Assembly (NCBI GenBank): GCA_012960755.1
Contig: DUAT01000119.1
Coordinates: forward strand, 62,001 to 126,000
Direction of reading: 5' to 3'
Source of the DNA: Gammaproteobacteria bacterium
GTDB taxonomy: Bacteria > Pseudomonadota > Gammaproteobacteria > Pseudomonadales > Azotimanducaceae_A
Length of the DNA: 64,000 nucleotides
Each line of letters begins with the position of its first letter. The first letter of the stretch is position 1. Below are positions 53,198 through 62,524 of the stretch, in pieces. Made by a program: the position numbers and the translations under genes. The notes under the pieces were generated by a model. The model was given only the letters and a program-made list of their open reading frames with translations, was not told the origin of the DNA and made no database searches.

Positions 53198-56035
53198 ATG
53201 ATATGGCAGGCGGCTTGCCTGCTCGGCTGGTTGATGCTCGTCAATCCGGTAACGATACAGGCAGATACTGTAGTCTTTGGCAGCTACGTGAACGAAAACA
53301 ACGCCGAGCGGTCGGCCATGAAAGTTGCCAAAACCCTGGAAATAGAAACCCGAGTAGTCGTCAACCAGGCGGGCGGTATCGATTACCTGCGGGTTCTTGG
53401 TCCCGGCGGTCTGAGTACCGCCCAGGCACGTGATTTACAAGCGCGGGCTAAGGACAATGGATTTGATGCTGCCTGGTTCCTGGCAGAACCGGACAACGAG
53501 AAAGAGGTAACACACGTTGATGCCAAAGCAGTCGCTGCACCTGTCGCGGCGATCATTGCCGCACCCACGGTTGCGGTCGCTGAATCCGCGGACGCCGTCA
53601 CTGGGACAGATTCTGTACCGCTGGTGCCAGCAAGTGCACCGGAGCGCCTGATACTGACTGCAGCCGGTCTCGACGACGGCGCTGCCATCGTTGTGCCCGA
53701 GTTCGATGAAGATGCCATCAACTTTACGCTGGATGGCAAACTCGACGAGGCCGTCTGGCGGGAAGTTCGAGGATATGATGACATGCGGGTACTGGTTCCC
53801 GACACGTTGGCGATCCCTAAACATCCGACCCTGATGCGGTACTTCTACACAAAGAAAGGACTTTACATCAGCATGCAGGCAGTCCAGCCTCCAGAATCGC
53901 TGATGGAGCGCCTGAGTTCCAGGGATGACTTCTTTTCTCGGGACAGTGTGAGTATTACCCTCGACACATCCGGATCAGGCATCTATGGCTACTGGTTCAG
54001 TGTCAGTCTTGGTGACTCGCTAAGTGACGGTACGATCCTGCCAGAACGTCAGTACTCCCGCGAATGGGACGGGCCCTGGGACGGTCGCACGTCAAAAACA
54101 GAAGATGGCTGGAGTGCCGAACTGTACCTGCCCTGGTCCATGATGGCCATGCCGGGCACGACAGGAGAACGGCGTATTGGCCTTTACGCCAGCCGCCAGG
54201 TGGGATACCTCGATGAACGTTTCGGTTTCCCGGCGCTGCCAGAAACCGGTGCCCGTTTCATGAGCGCCCTGCAACCCCTTGAACTTGACAATGTCTTGCC
54301 ACAACGGCAGCTCGACTTGTATCCTTATGTCTCTGGAAATCATGATTTGAATTCAGAGGAAAGTGAGGGCAATGCGGGCTTCGATATTTTCTGGCGGCCA
54401 TCCACCAACCTGCAGATGAGCGGTACGCTCAATCCGGATTTTGGCGCTGTCGAATCGGACGATGTGGTCATTAATCTCACATCCACGGAAACTTTTTTTC
54501 CTGAGAAACGGCTGTTTTTCCTCGAGGGCAATGAGATCTTCGCCACTACTCCCCGCTCGCGACCTCAGGTCCAGGGCAGCAGAACCACAGGATCCCGGCG
54601 CACAACTCAGCTCTTTTTCCCGGAGCCGACGCAGGTGGTGAACACCCGTCGCATCGGTGGAGCCCCGGATGTGATTGTCCCTGCCGGTGTGGTGGTTCCT
54701 GGTTTCGAACTGGCTAAACCGACGGATATTATTGGTGCTTTGAAGGCGACTGGACAGATTGGGGGTTTGCGATACGGTGCCCTCGGTGCCTCAGAAGACG
54801 ATATGGAGTTGCCTGGTCTCAATGAAGATGGTGAGGAAACCATTGTAGACTCCGTAGGCAGAGATTTCGGTATTGCTCGCGTACTCTACGAGAGTGTCAC
54901 CGCAAGCCGCCAGTCCATTGGCTATATTGGCACGTTCACGAGAAACCAGTCTTATGACGCAACTGTCCATGGTGTGGATGCTCACTACCTGAACCGCTCA
55001 GGAAAACTGGCGATTGACCTGCAATTGCTCGGTAGTGATGTTGATTCAGTGAAGGGGTACGGCGGGTTGCTTGACGCTAAGTTCACCCAGCGCCAGGGTA
55101 TGGTTCATCAACTGCGGCTGGATGCCCAGGACGATGAACTCGATATCAACGATCTGGGCTTTTTGCGTCGCAACGACAACTATGGTGGTAGCTACAGTTT
55201 TAACTACTCGCGGTCCAAAGGGATGGAGCGACTGCGCAATTACAACCTGAACGTCAGCTCATCTTACTGGGAGAACGGCGACGGACAGACCACCCGTGTT
55301 GGAACTTTCCTGCGTAATACATTCACCTTCAATAACTTCTTCGAACTGCGTACCGAGATCGACTACTTTCCCAAGCGCTGGGACGACCTGGAAAGTGAAG
55401 GCAATGGGGCCTACCGGATAGATGACCGCTGGGTGCTTGACGCGGCATTCGGTACTGACGCAACTAAAGTGCTGAGCTTCAGTGGCCGCCTTGGTGGGCG
55501 TCAGGAAGAACTATCAGGCTGGTCCTATCGAAGCGCAATTGGGTTCACCTTTAAACCTAACCATCGTTTTTCAGTGGACCTGGATCTGAATTATCAGGAT
55601 CGAGATGGCTGGCTGTTGCATCGCAGCGGGCAGGAATTTACGACTTACGAAGCGCAGGACTTTCAGCCAAGACTTGGCATTGACATGTTTATCTCGGCAC
55701 GGCAGCAATTCCGGATGAGCCTGCAATGGGCGGGGATCAAGGCCGAAGAGCAGGAGCGCTGGGTCCTTCCCGTTGATGGTGACGGTTACCTCATCCCGGT
55801 GAGTTCGGACCCGGCTGATGGTTCCCGGGACTTCGTGCTAAACCGAATGACGGTCCAGTTGCGCTATCGGTGGCAGATCGCTCCGCTCTCTGATCTTTTC
55901 GTCGTCTACACTCGCGGCAGTAATATCACCGACAATACAATAGACGACGGCTTCGATGATATGTTCTACGATGCGTTTACTGAACCGGTGATAGACTTCT
56001 TCGTGGTGAAGCTGCGCTACCGCTTCGGTCTTTAG
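53198..56035 (+). CDS. Large outer-membrane protein: SPOR, CBM9-like and DUF5916 domains
   Basis: A 945-residue exported protein from ATG 53198 (signal WQAACLLGWLMLVNPVTIQA). A longer in-frame TTG at 53123 has no ribosome site. After the signal comes an SPOR-like domain (VVFGSYVNENNAERSAMKVA...FDAAWFL), then a low-complexity Ala/Val linker. A CBM9-like domain follows (FTLDGKLDEAVWREVRGYDD, VSITLDTSGSGIYGYWFSVS), and then the long DUF5916 beta-barrel-like region (MSGTLNPDFGAVESDDVVIN, ETFFPEKRLFFLEGNEIF), ending in strand-rich repeats to VVKLRYRFGL. SPOR domains bind septal peptidoglycan, so the N-terminal fusion is unusual. Function is unknown; DUF5916 proteins are often adjacent to degradation genes. 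Confidence 0.85.
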   Translation: MIWQAACLLGWLMLVNPVTIQADTVVFGSYVNENNAERSAMKVAKTLEIETRVVVNQAGGIDYLRVLGPGGLSTAQARDLQARAKDNGFDAAWFLAEPDNEKEVTHVDAKAVAAPVAAIIAAPTVAVAESADAVTGTDSVPLVPASAPERLILTAAGLDDGAAIVVPEFDEDAINFTLDGKLDEAVWREVRGYDDMRVLVPDTLAIPKHPTLMRYFYTKKGLYISMQAVQPPESLMERLSSRDDFFSRDSVSITLDTSGSGIYGYWFSVSLGDSLSDGTILPERQYSREWDGPWDGRTSKTEDGWSAELYLPWSMMAMPGTTGERRIGLYASRQVGYLDERFGFPALPETGARFMSALQPLELDNVLPQRQLDLYPYVSGNHDLNSEESEGNAGFDIFWRPSTNLQMSGTLNPDFGAVESDDVVINLTSTETFFPEKRLFFLEGNEIFATTPRSRPQVQGSRTTGSRRTTQLFFPEPTQVVNTRRIGGAPDVIVPAGVVVPGFELAKPTDIIGALKATGQIGGLRYGALGASEDDMELPGLNEDGEETIVDSVGRDFGIARVLYESVTASRQSIGYIGTFTRNQSYDATVHGVDAHYLNRSGKLAIDLQLLGSDVDSVKGYGGLLDAKFTQRQGMVHQLRLDAQDDELDINDLGFLRRNDNYGGSYSFNYSRSKGMERLRNYNLNVSSSYWENGDGQTTRVGTFLRNTFTFNNFFELRTEIDYFPKRWDDLESEGNGAYRIDDRWVLDAAFGTDATKVLSFSGRLGGRQEELSGWSYRSAIGFTFKPNHRFSVDLDLNYQDRDGWLLHRSGQEFTTYEAQDFQPRLGIDMFISARQQFRMSLQWAGIKAEEQERWVLPVDGDGYLIPVSSDPADGSRDFVLNRMTVQLRYRWQIAPLSDLFVVYTRGSNITDNTIDDGFDDMFYDAFTEPVIDFFVVKLRYRFGL

Positions 56036-56064
56036 TCGTAAACCAACGTGTTCGTGTCAGCCGC

Positions 56065-56916
56065 CTAGAACAGGATGTCCAGTTTATCCCGGGCCTCGCT
56101 GATCGCATCAATGTGCGCTTGTGGGCTGGCCAGCTCCTGGTTCATCGTGACGAGGGCAAAGTGTGTGACACCTTGTTCTTGCAGCAACTTCAAACGATCG
56201 ACATGGGTATCCGCTGGTACGATGCATTCAACTCCAATGGAAGCCGGGTCACGTCCGGCTTGTTTAGCGCATTCGTGCATCTGTTGAATCTGGTTGGCGA
56301 GTTCCTTGTTAGCGAAGGGGAACCAGCCGTCTGCAATACGGCCGACACGATCTATCACCTTGGGCGCCATGCCGCCGAGCCAGATAGGGATATTGCGCTG
56401 AAGCGGGAGTGGGTTCAGACCGGCGTCTGTGACTTTGTGCCATTGACCTTCAAAGGTGATAGCCTCATCTCTCCACAGCTGGCGCAGCAGCTCGATCTGC
56501 TCTTCGCATCGAACACCACGATTCTTAAAGTCCTCGCCAAGCGCTTGATATTCGACGTCATTCCATCCGGTTCCTACACCGAGGCGTAAACGGCCACCTG
56601 AGATGACATCGACGCATGCTGCCTGTTTTGCAACGAGTGCTGTTTGCCGCTGGGGTAAAATGATGACGCCTGTTACCAGTTCAATAGACTTTGTCAGACC
56701 AGCCAGATAGCTAAAGAGGACCAAAGGCTCTTGAAACATACTCTCCGTGGTGTACGGCCCTTGCCAATCGGGGCGGCTCGCAGTGTTAGCGCCAAGCACA
56801 TGATCGTAGGCAAGCAGATGATCGTATCCGAGAGATTCGGTTGTAACTGCAAATTCTGCGATAGTCGCCGGGTCAGCGCCTATTTCTGTCTGTGGGAAAA
56901 CAACACCTATTTTCAT
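56065..56916 (-). CDS. LLM-class F420-dependent oxidoreductase (TIGR03619-like)
   Basis: A 283-residue luciferase-like enzyme with the start MKIGVVFPQTEIGADPATIA. Blocks: LGYDHLLAYDHVLGANT, LVTGVIILPQRQTALVAKQA, GGRLRLGVGTGWND and IPIWLGGMAPKVIDRVGRIA. This layout is that of the TIGR03619 subfamily of F420-dependent LLM proteins. It may use F420 or FMN; no F420 synthesis gene is in the window. It is convergent with DUF5916. Confidence 0.9.
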   Translation of the reverse strand: MKIGVVFPQTEIGADPATIAEFAVTTESLGYDHLLAYDHVLGANTASRPDWQGPYTTESMFQEPLVLFSYLAGLTKSIELVTGVIILPQRQTALVAKQAACVDVISGGRLRLGVGTGWNDVEYQALGEDFKNRGVRCEEQIELLRQLWRDEAITFEGQWHKVTDAGLNPLPLQRNIPIWLGGMAPKVIDRVGRIADGWFPFANKELANQIQQMHECAKQAGRDPASIGVECIVPADTHVDRLKLLQEQGVTHFALVTMNQELASPQAHIDAISEARDKLDILF

Positions 56917-57302
56917 TTCAATCTCTCCGTTGGTTGGGTCATATTAGTGGAGTGCTATCTATACAGGACATTCCACTAGGGCCGTCTGCGCCTGCTTTGC
57001 AGGTACAGAGCCGATCTGGGAGATGTTGAATGATTGTGGATGTGATTGGAAGCTGTTAAATCGATGCTGTAAGTTAGTAATATCAGTATATCTTCCTGTG
57101 CGCTCTACAAGCCTATACAGCAACCATTTATATCAATAATATGATAGACAACAAAAACTTTGGATATTTATGTCGTCATGGTTTTTCGAAATACCGTTCT
57201 TCGATAGTACGATTCAGGATGTTTATAAGTATCGACCAAGCGATTGATCATCGGGCAACATTGACAAGCTGCATACTTGCGTCTCCTTGCTACTATTAAG
57301 AG
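56917..57302. other. Intergenic stretch without recognised genes
   Basis: The 386 bases before the TIR-TPR gene hold no ORF with coding character on either strand. It is AT-rich (ATTTATATCAATAATATG and similar runs). A promoter for the TIR gene is probably here, but no clear -35/-10 pair stands out. Confidence 0.5.
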
Positions 57303-59042
57303 GTGGATCTTGGTTTGAACAAACCATTCCCAGCATATGAAGGTAACGAGTCTTTTGTGTTCGTATGTTATGCACACCGGGATTCAGATAGCGTCTATGC
57401 CGATTTAGAAAAACTCCACAGTGACGGCATCCACCTTTGGTATGATGAAGGTATCACTGCTGGAGTGTCCTGGCGCGCTGAAATCGCAGCAGCAATAACA
57501 GGCGCGACGAGGTTTCTCTTTTATGTCTCCGAGGCATCACTAAATTCAACTCACTGCCTCAGAGAAGTCGATTATGCCCTGAGTCACGAAATCGAGATTC
57601 TTCCTGTCTACCTGGACGACTCAACTTTACCGGCAGAGTTGGAGTTGGCTTTGAACAGGGTGCAGGCACTATTTCGAGAAACCGACACCAGATACATAGA
57701 ACATCTGTTTGGTGGGTTAGAGGAAAATGCCCAGTTAGTTCAACTTCCCCTTAGCCGAGTGTCCGAACGTCAAAACAAGCTCAGCAAACTGCCAATACGG
57801 GTAGTGGTAATCAGCCTGATGGCATTGTTTTTTTGGATGCAAAGAGATTCCTTTTTTTCAAGGCAGGACCTCCAGCCAGAAACACCCTCTGTAGCCACTG
57901 CATTTGATCACTATTTGGAAGGCCTTGCGCTGATGGAGCGCTGGGACAAGGATGATAACCTCGAAACGGCAATTGTCCTGTTTCGAAAGGCTACAGTGCT
58001 CGACCCTGGCTTTGCCCTGGCGTTCGCACGATCCGCTGATGCGCTTCGGAGACGCTACAGCCTGACCAGGGACGAAAGTTGGTTGGACCAGGCATCCGCC
58101 GACGTTAATGAAGCCGTGCGCATGAATGCCGGTCTGGCGCCAGTCCAGGTGGCACTTGGGCGGGTCCATTCATCTCAAGGTAACATCGACCTTGCTGTTG
58201 CAGCCCTGGAGCGCGCACTTGCGATCGACGCCAACGACGCCGTGGCTAACATGGCAATTGCTTTTGTGTACCAACGTCTCGGAAGGCTGCAAGATGCTGA
58301 AGCAGCGTTTCAAAAGGCGGTGGCACTCGACTCAGAAAATATTTCCGTGCTCGATGCCTACGCAAACTTTTTGTACGGTCAAAGCCGATTCGAAGACGCA
58401 ACCCGGTACTGGCAAGCAGCTATTCGTCTGGCCCCGGATCATTATGCTTCTCTAGTCAATCTCGGCTCTGTACTCAATGAGCGTGGCAGGATTCCTGAAG
58501 CTATCACCATGTATCACCGGGTGATCAAGATACGACCGACATACATGGCCTATTCGAATCTGGGCACTGCGTATTCCATGCAGGAACGTTATCCGGAAGC
58601 TATGGAGGCTTATCAGGAGGCGCTTGAAATCGACGATAACGACTGGTTGGCATGGGGCAACCTGGCCTATGTTTATTCCTGGGTAGATGGTTCGGAACAG
58701 CAGGCCAATGAAACATTCTAACGCGCAATCGAATTAGCTGAAACATCACGGCAGCAAAATTTGCGTGAACCTTTTGTCCACAGTGACCTCGCGCTATATT
58801 ACGCCAAGACCGAAAAACCGGATCTGGCCCGCCAGCGCCTCGAAACCGCGATTGTCCTTTCTCCAGATTCCGGAGAAATCCAGGCTGCGGCAGCTGAGGC
58901 TTACGAGATCATTGGGGAGCGTGACGAGGCGATCAAGTTCATCCAAAAATCACTTGAGCTTGGATATCCGCGACAGAGAATCCAGCGTAACCCCGAATTG
59001 TCGGATCTACTCAATGATCCGCGAATGCAATTGCCGTTATAA
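57303..59042 (+). pseudogene. TIR-transmembrane-TPR protein, split by TAA
   Basis: From GTG 57303 the protein starts with a TIR domain (ESFVFVCYAHRDSDSVYADL, GIHLWYDEGITAGVSWRAEI, LFYVSEASLNSTHCLREV). Glu60 in SWRAE is the residue placed where TIR NADases have their catalytic Glu. One membrane helix follows at about 164-180 (RVVVISLMALFFWM), then at least eight TPR-type units from residue 200 on (ALAFARSADALRRRY, AIDANDAVANMAIAFVYQRL, ALEIDDNDWLAWGNLAYVYS). TAA at 58719-58721 splits the last TPR (ANETF-stop-RAIELAET), and the frame continues to 59042 ending DPRMQLPL. The complete protein is about 579 residues. The TIR and membrane parts are intact even if TAA is real. Confidence 0.85.
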
Positions 59043-59230
59043 GTATTCTCATTCGCCTGAGATTGTCCGGAATTCAATATGCCATCACTGACTCTACCGA
59101 GGGCAATCGTCTGTAAAAATCTGTCTATTGTGATTTCTATCTGCTAGTGTTTTCGGCCACGGTTGTCGTTATGACCTAAACCGGTGTGGGATCAGGGGTT
59201 ACCAAAAAAAACAATCTGGGAGAACACGGA

Positions 59231-59521
59231 ATGCCAACCATTAATCTCGGCGCAAATAGCAACAGTTCGAAAACTGACTTGGATAGAGGGGACACGGTAA
59301 GTTTTAGGAATACGAGCAGTTCTAAAGACATAGATCTAACCCTTCCGGCTATTTTCGATTCCCAACCTACTAATCCGGTTCGTATTAGCAAAGGCAACAC
59401 AACCGCTGGGCCATATACTGTCAAGGATGATGCTACATTGGGTGATGCGGGTTATAGCTGGGATGATGCCCCCAGTATCACTCTTGCTACGCGCACAGGA
59501 ACAATCAATGTTGAACAATAG
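59231..59521 (+). CDS. Small protein of unknown function
   Basis: A 96-residue protein from ATG 59231, with GGGAGAACACGGA upstream. It is polar, Ser/Thr/Asn-rich (NLGANSNSSKTDLDRGDTVS, FRNTSSSKDIDLTLPAIFD) and looks like an all-beta domain without signal or membrane segments. No family was recognised. An ATG-less extension from 59186 is in frame but without a site. It stands alone after the TIR-TPR gene. Confidence 0.55.
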   Translation: MPTINLGANSNSSKTDLDRGDTVSFRNTSSSKDIDLTLPAIFDSQPTNPVRISKGNTTAGPYTVKDDATLGDAGYSWDDAPSITLATRTGTINVEQ

Positions 59522-59877
59522 TAAGTCACGCAGCTGTTGCCAGTTTTCACGGTGATATTCTCAGCGATACTATCGTAATTACGACTGTAAATTATAACCT
59601 GACACCCGCTCCTTGTGGTCAGCTCCCGGCCATGGCTTAAATAACAGGGAACAACAAAGCCAATCCCGAGGCCGACGCGTCATGATCTGGTGCCTAAAAA
59701 CACGGGACATCTAACAAGTTGTTATCACTGACAAAGTACTGAACCATAGCTCAATGTCTTGTCCCCATCCCGCATTTTGTGAGCCTTTTCCTACACAATA
59801 TTGAGCTTTAAACCCTATACAGTACAGCCGTTCAGAATCGATCATCAGCATCTCGTACAAGCTTTGAGGAGAGATCA
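59522..59877. other. Intergenic stretch, no recognised feature
   Basis: I see no gene on either strand in these 356 bases. Direct or inverted repeats longer than eight bases were not found by eye. It contains the promoter region of the DUF4375 gene, whose ribosome site GAGGAGAGA lies at its end. Confidence 0.45.
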
Positions 59878-60372
59878 ATGTCAAACAAAACAACGCTGAT
59901 AAACACTGCCGAGGATCTGGCTGAACATTTTCGTCAGGTGGAAGCTTTTATCAACTACGAAGATATAACGACAATAATCCGCGAGCAGCTGTTCAAGGAA
60001 ATTGAGCACTCAGGTTTTGACAGCCTGACCTTGCCACAAAAAACCTTTCACGCCTTGTCCTGTTTTGAAGATGCTCTGGGTAACCTCGGTTTGTGGTGGT
60101 TTTTTGATAACACCGAGGCAGATATGATTGACTTCACCGAGTTTGCATTCACTCAACTGGGTGGCGATGATTTGTCGACTGGATTCAGTCGTGCTCGAAG
60201 TGCACTGACTGGAATTCCAGACCCTTATGAGAATCAGAATGAAATCGAAGAAGAACTCTACCTGGGTCCATTTATGGATTGGAACAATTCTTTAGCTGAT
60301 CGGATATATACCTATGCTGAGGAACACGGGCTGTTTCTGTCACAGACATCAGGGAGTTCCAGGAAAATGTAA
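59878..60372 (+). CDS. DUF4375 (DMP19-like) domain protein
   Basis: A 164-residue soluble protein with a GAGGAGAGA ribosome site. The helical core FHALSCFEDALGNLGLWWFFDNTEADMID resembles the DMP19/DUF4375 fold, in which G-x-x-x-W-F-N residues cluster. The rest is acidic, and the C-terminus is Ser-rich (SLADRIYTYAEEHGLFLSQT). DUF4375 proteins appear as immunity-like or DNA-mimic proteins, but no toxin partner is seen next to this gene, except for the toxin-antitoxin pair 140 bases downstream. Its role is unknown. Confidence 0.7.
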   Translation: MSNKTTLINTAEDLAEHFRQVEAFINYEDITTIIREQLFKEIEHSGFDSLTLPQKTFHALSCFEDALGNLGLWWFFDNTEADMIDFTEFAFTQLGGDDLSTGFSRARSALTGIPDPYENQNEIEEELYLGPFMDWNNSLADRIYTYAEEHGLFLSQTSGSSRKM

Positions 60373-60434
60373 AGTTTCCGATACCTATGGGAATCCGACT
60401 GATGCTCGCTGTACATCTATTTTAGATTATCCAT

Positions 60435-60467
60435 TTGACGTACGGTACAAATCTATTATATGTACCG
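60435..60467 (+). promoter_or_regulatory. Promoter with overlapping palindrome of the toxin-antitoxin pair
   Basis: A possible -35 TTGACG (60435-60440) and -10 TATATG (60457-60462) are separated by 16 bases. The perfect inverted repeat CGGTACA (60443-60449)/TGTACCG (60461-60467) overlaps this spacer and -10. The arrangement would allow the antitoxin to repress its own promoter, the usual autoregulation. It lies about 47 bases before the antitoxin start. Confidence 0.6.
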
Positions 60468-60513
60468 GACGGTTGCTGTAACGTCATAGTCCTGCAAGGT
60501 ACCTGGAGATTTT

Positions 60514-60738
60514 GTGCGTTACTCTGTTTCGAAACTAAGGGCCGACCTCTTTCGCGTACTCGACCGTGTCCTGGCGACCGGTGTTCCAGTGGAGATTGAG
60601 CGCAACGGCAAGATACTCAAGATTATTCCTGGGGAAGCGCCCGACAAGCTGGCAAACATTAAGGCACACCCTGAATACATGAAGTGTGATCCGGAATCGC
60701 TGATACATATCGACTGGTCTGAAGAATGGCGGCCGTGA
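60514..60738 (+). CDS. Antitoxin of a PIN-toxin pair (Phd/VapB-like)
   Basis: A 74-residue protein from GTG 60514 with CTGGAGA upstream. N-terminal VSKLRADLFRVLDRVLATGV and VEIERNGKILKIIPG are the fold of Phd/YefM-type antitoxins, with the C-terminal tail (HIDWSEEWRP) binding the toxin. It overlaps the PIN toxin start by 13 bases, giving the coupling typical for type II systems. The promoter palindrome lies upstream. Confidence 0.85.
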   Translation: MRYSVSKLRADLFRVLDRVLATGVPVEIERNGKILKIIPGEAPDKLANIKAHPEYMKCDPESLIHIDWSEEWRP

Positions 60739-61250
60739 TTTATCTCGATACGCATGTGGTAGTCTGGCTCTATTCCGGGCGATTCGACTTGATTCCTCAG
60801 TCTGCAAAAGATCTGCTAAATAGTCACGAACTTCGAATATCTCCCATGGTGCGACTGGAACTTCAATACCTGTATGAAATTGAGCGGTTAACCAAGTCCG
60901 CTACGGTGGTGTTTGACGAGTTAGCAGGTGCAATAGGTCTCGTTGTTTGTACCGAACCATTTGCCGCCATTGTTACAGAGGCTGAACGACAACCCTGGAC
61001 GCATGATCCCTTTGATAGAATAATTGTTGCCCAATCGGCATTTTCCAGCAGTGTTCTAGTCACAAAAGATGAGCATCCACGACAATTATGCTCATGCGTC
61101 CTGGGACTAAGTTACAACACTGCACTGGCGATAGCTGAAGCTTCTTTTCGCAGTACCACTATATTTATCCCCTTCAAAACGCTAAGGCGTAATACATTCA
61201 ACGACTTCATCGAATTCGAGATCGCTACATTAAATGCTTGCCTGTCCTGA
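60726..61250 (+). CDS. PIN-domain ribonuclease toxin with a frameshifted C-terminus
   Basis: A VapC-like PIN toxin: the acidic site begins with VIYLDTHVVVWLYSG (first Asp), the second acidic residue lies in SPMVRLELQYL, and the third in HDPFDRIIVAQS. The family normally ends LVTKDExIHxNYxHAxWD. After LVTKDEH the current frame runs on to LSYNTAL... and stops at 61250. In another frame, from 61078, the expected HDNYAHASWD then TAA (61108-61110) appears. The spacing implies a two-base loss near 61074-61077. The original toxin thus ended at 61110. The long 47-residue tail is probably not functional, and activity may be reduced. Confidence 0.8.
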   Translation: MAAVIYLDTHVVVWLYSGRFDLIPQSAKDLLNSHELRISPMVRLELQYLYEIERLTKSATVVFDELAGAIGLVVCTEPFAAIVTEAERQPWTHDPFDRIIVAQSAFSSSVLVTKDEHPRQLCSCVLGLSYNTALAIAEASFRSTTIFIPFKTLRRNTFNDFIEFEIATLNACLS

Positions 61251-61786
61251 GCACGTTGGCACCGCCACGGAAGCAGCGATTTGAATGGCATCGTCGGCTC
61301 GAAACCGACCTTGGGGGCAAGTCAGTCGCCATGGCGTGCTAGATTCGGGTCCGACGCTCGATCATATAGGGCCGATGACTCAGTGATCAACCCTACCGCG
61401 TGTAAGCCTGAAGATCAGGCGGCCAATTGAACCCACTCTCGTTATCTGCAACCGATGAACGACTGCTTGTAGTGGAAGAGTTCGCATACTGCGGCGGACC
61501 GCAACGTCCTCACGGCAGACGCCGGAGTGATCATCGTGGGCATCTTCGCTGAAGGCGCGTCAGGGTCATGGTCACAGGCGACAGGTTTGCAGAACGCGAA
61601 GCTACTCCAAAATCATCGACTGATATCGCGTGGATAAGAATATAGATAGAATATAGATAGAATAATCCACGTATTCTGAACAACGATCAAGTATGGCACT
61701 TGCTTAAATTTGAGGCTATATGACTTGGCGTTCGTGTAGTTTGGTAATAACTGTAGTGAGATTAGGCAGAAATTGAGGGGACAGGT
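61251..61786. other. Non-coding stretch, possible decayed DNA
   Basis: About 540 bases with no ORF that looks coding. It contains a 10-base repeat (ATAGATAGAA and ATATAGATAGAATA at about 61640-61666). Short fragments resemble reading frames but no family was identified. Some of it may be the rest of a gene lost by deletion after the toxin pair. Confidence 0.4.
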
Positions 61787-62446
61787 ATGACTAGTGAAAA
61801 AAGAGATACGGTATTTGACTATAGAGCACTTCGTTTGCTTATAGGGATTATCGCATTATCCCTGCCTTTTGTTGTAAGCATCGTAGCGTCAAAACCCCTG
61901 ACGTCTATCAGCGCGTCATATTACACCGAGGCTCGCGATGAATTTGTTGGGATGTTGTTCATTGTCGGCGCTTTTTTGTGGGCTTACAACGGTTTCTCAA
62001 CGAAGCAGGCAAGGGCGAGCAAGGCGGCTTCCGTTGCGGCAATATTTGTTGCGCTTTTCCCTACTGTTTGCCAGATCAGCGAGCCGGGTTGCAACGTCGC
62101 TGGCCCGGGTATCACTTCGACTATTCACTTTACCGCCGCAGCTGTTCTCTTTTTAATTCTCGCAGGTTTTTGTTTTATGCCTTTTAGATTTGATACCAAA
62201 GGACAGGGCGGGAAAAAAGGAGTGCGGAGCAGGATCTACTTCGTCTGTGGCTCCGTCATGCTTGCCAGCATAGCGGTGATTGTCGTAGCAAAGCTCTTTG
62301 TGGATAATCAGATTGTGGAAGAATTGCGCATTGTATACTGGAGTGAAGCGACCGCATTGTGTGCCTATGGTGTTGCCTGGATTGTTGCTGGAAAATACTT
62401 TAACTTCCTGACGGATCCGGAGGAGAAGTTGAAATTGATTGAATGA
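61787..62446 (+). CDS. Six-helix membrane protein of unknown function
   Basis: A 219-residue inner-membrane protein with GAGGGGACAGGT before its ATG. About six helices are visible: LLIGIIALSLPFVVSIV, FVGMLFIVGAFLWAYNG, SVAAIFVALFPTVC, TSTIHFTAAAVLFLILAGFC, IYFVCGSVMLASIAVIVVAK and ALCAYGVAWIVAG. A Tyr-rich SASYYTEARDEFVGM segment between helices 1 and 2 and a loop with C-x-x-x-E-P-G-C are notable. It resembles DUF998-type proteins only in outline. It lies 78 bases before the GrdB-like selenoprotein gene. Confidence 0.6.
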   Translation: MTSEKRDTVFDYRALRLLIGIIALSLPFVVSIVASKPLTSISASYYTEARDEFVGMLFIVGAFLWAYNGFSTKQARASKAASVAAIFVALFPTVCQISEPGCNVAGPGITSTIHFTAAAVLFLILAGFCFMPFRFDTKGQGGKKGVRSRIYFVCGSVMLASIAVIVVAKLFVDNQIVEELRIVYWSEATALCAYGVAWIVAGKYFNFLTDPEEKLKLIE

Positions 62447-62524
62447 GTCATGCGGGCAGCTCAACTCATATCGACCAGACCCTCGTCTGCTGTAACATTA
62501 TTGTCGTTCAAATTGGAGTCCACT

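Noticed and set aside
14725..58721. Reassignment of TAA/TAG to a sense codon
   Set aside because: Most intact genes in the window end at TAA or TAG at the expected length, so these codons stop translation normally.
61300..61450. Possible tRNA or structural RNA in the gene-free stretch
   Set aside because: No cloverleaf with a T-loop GTTCRA and acceptor pairing could be drawn by eye.
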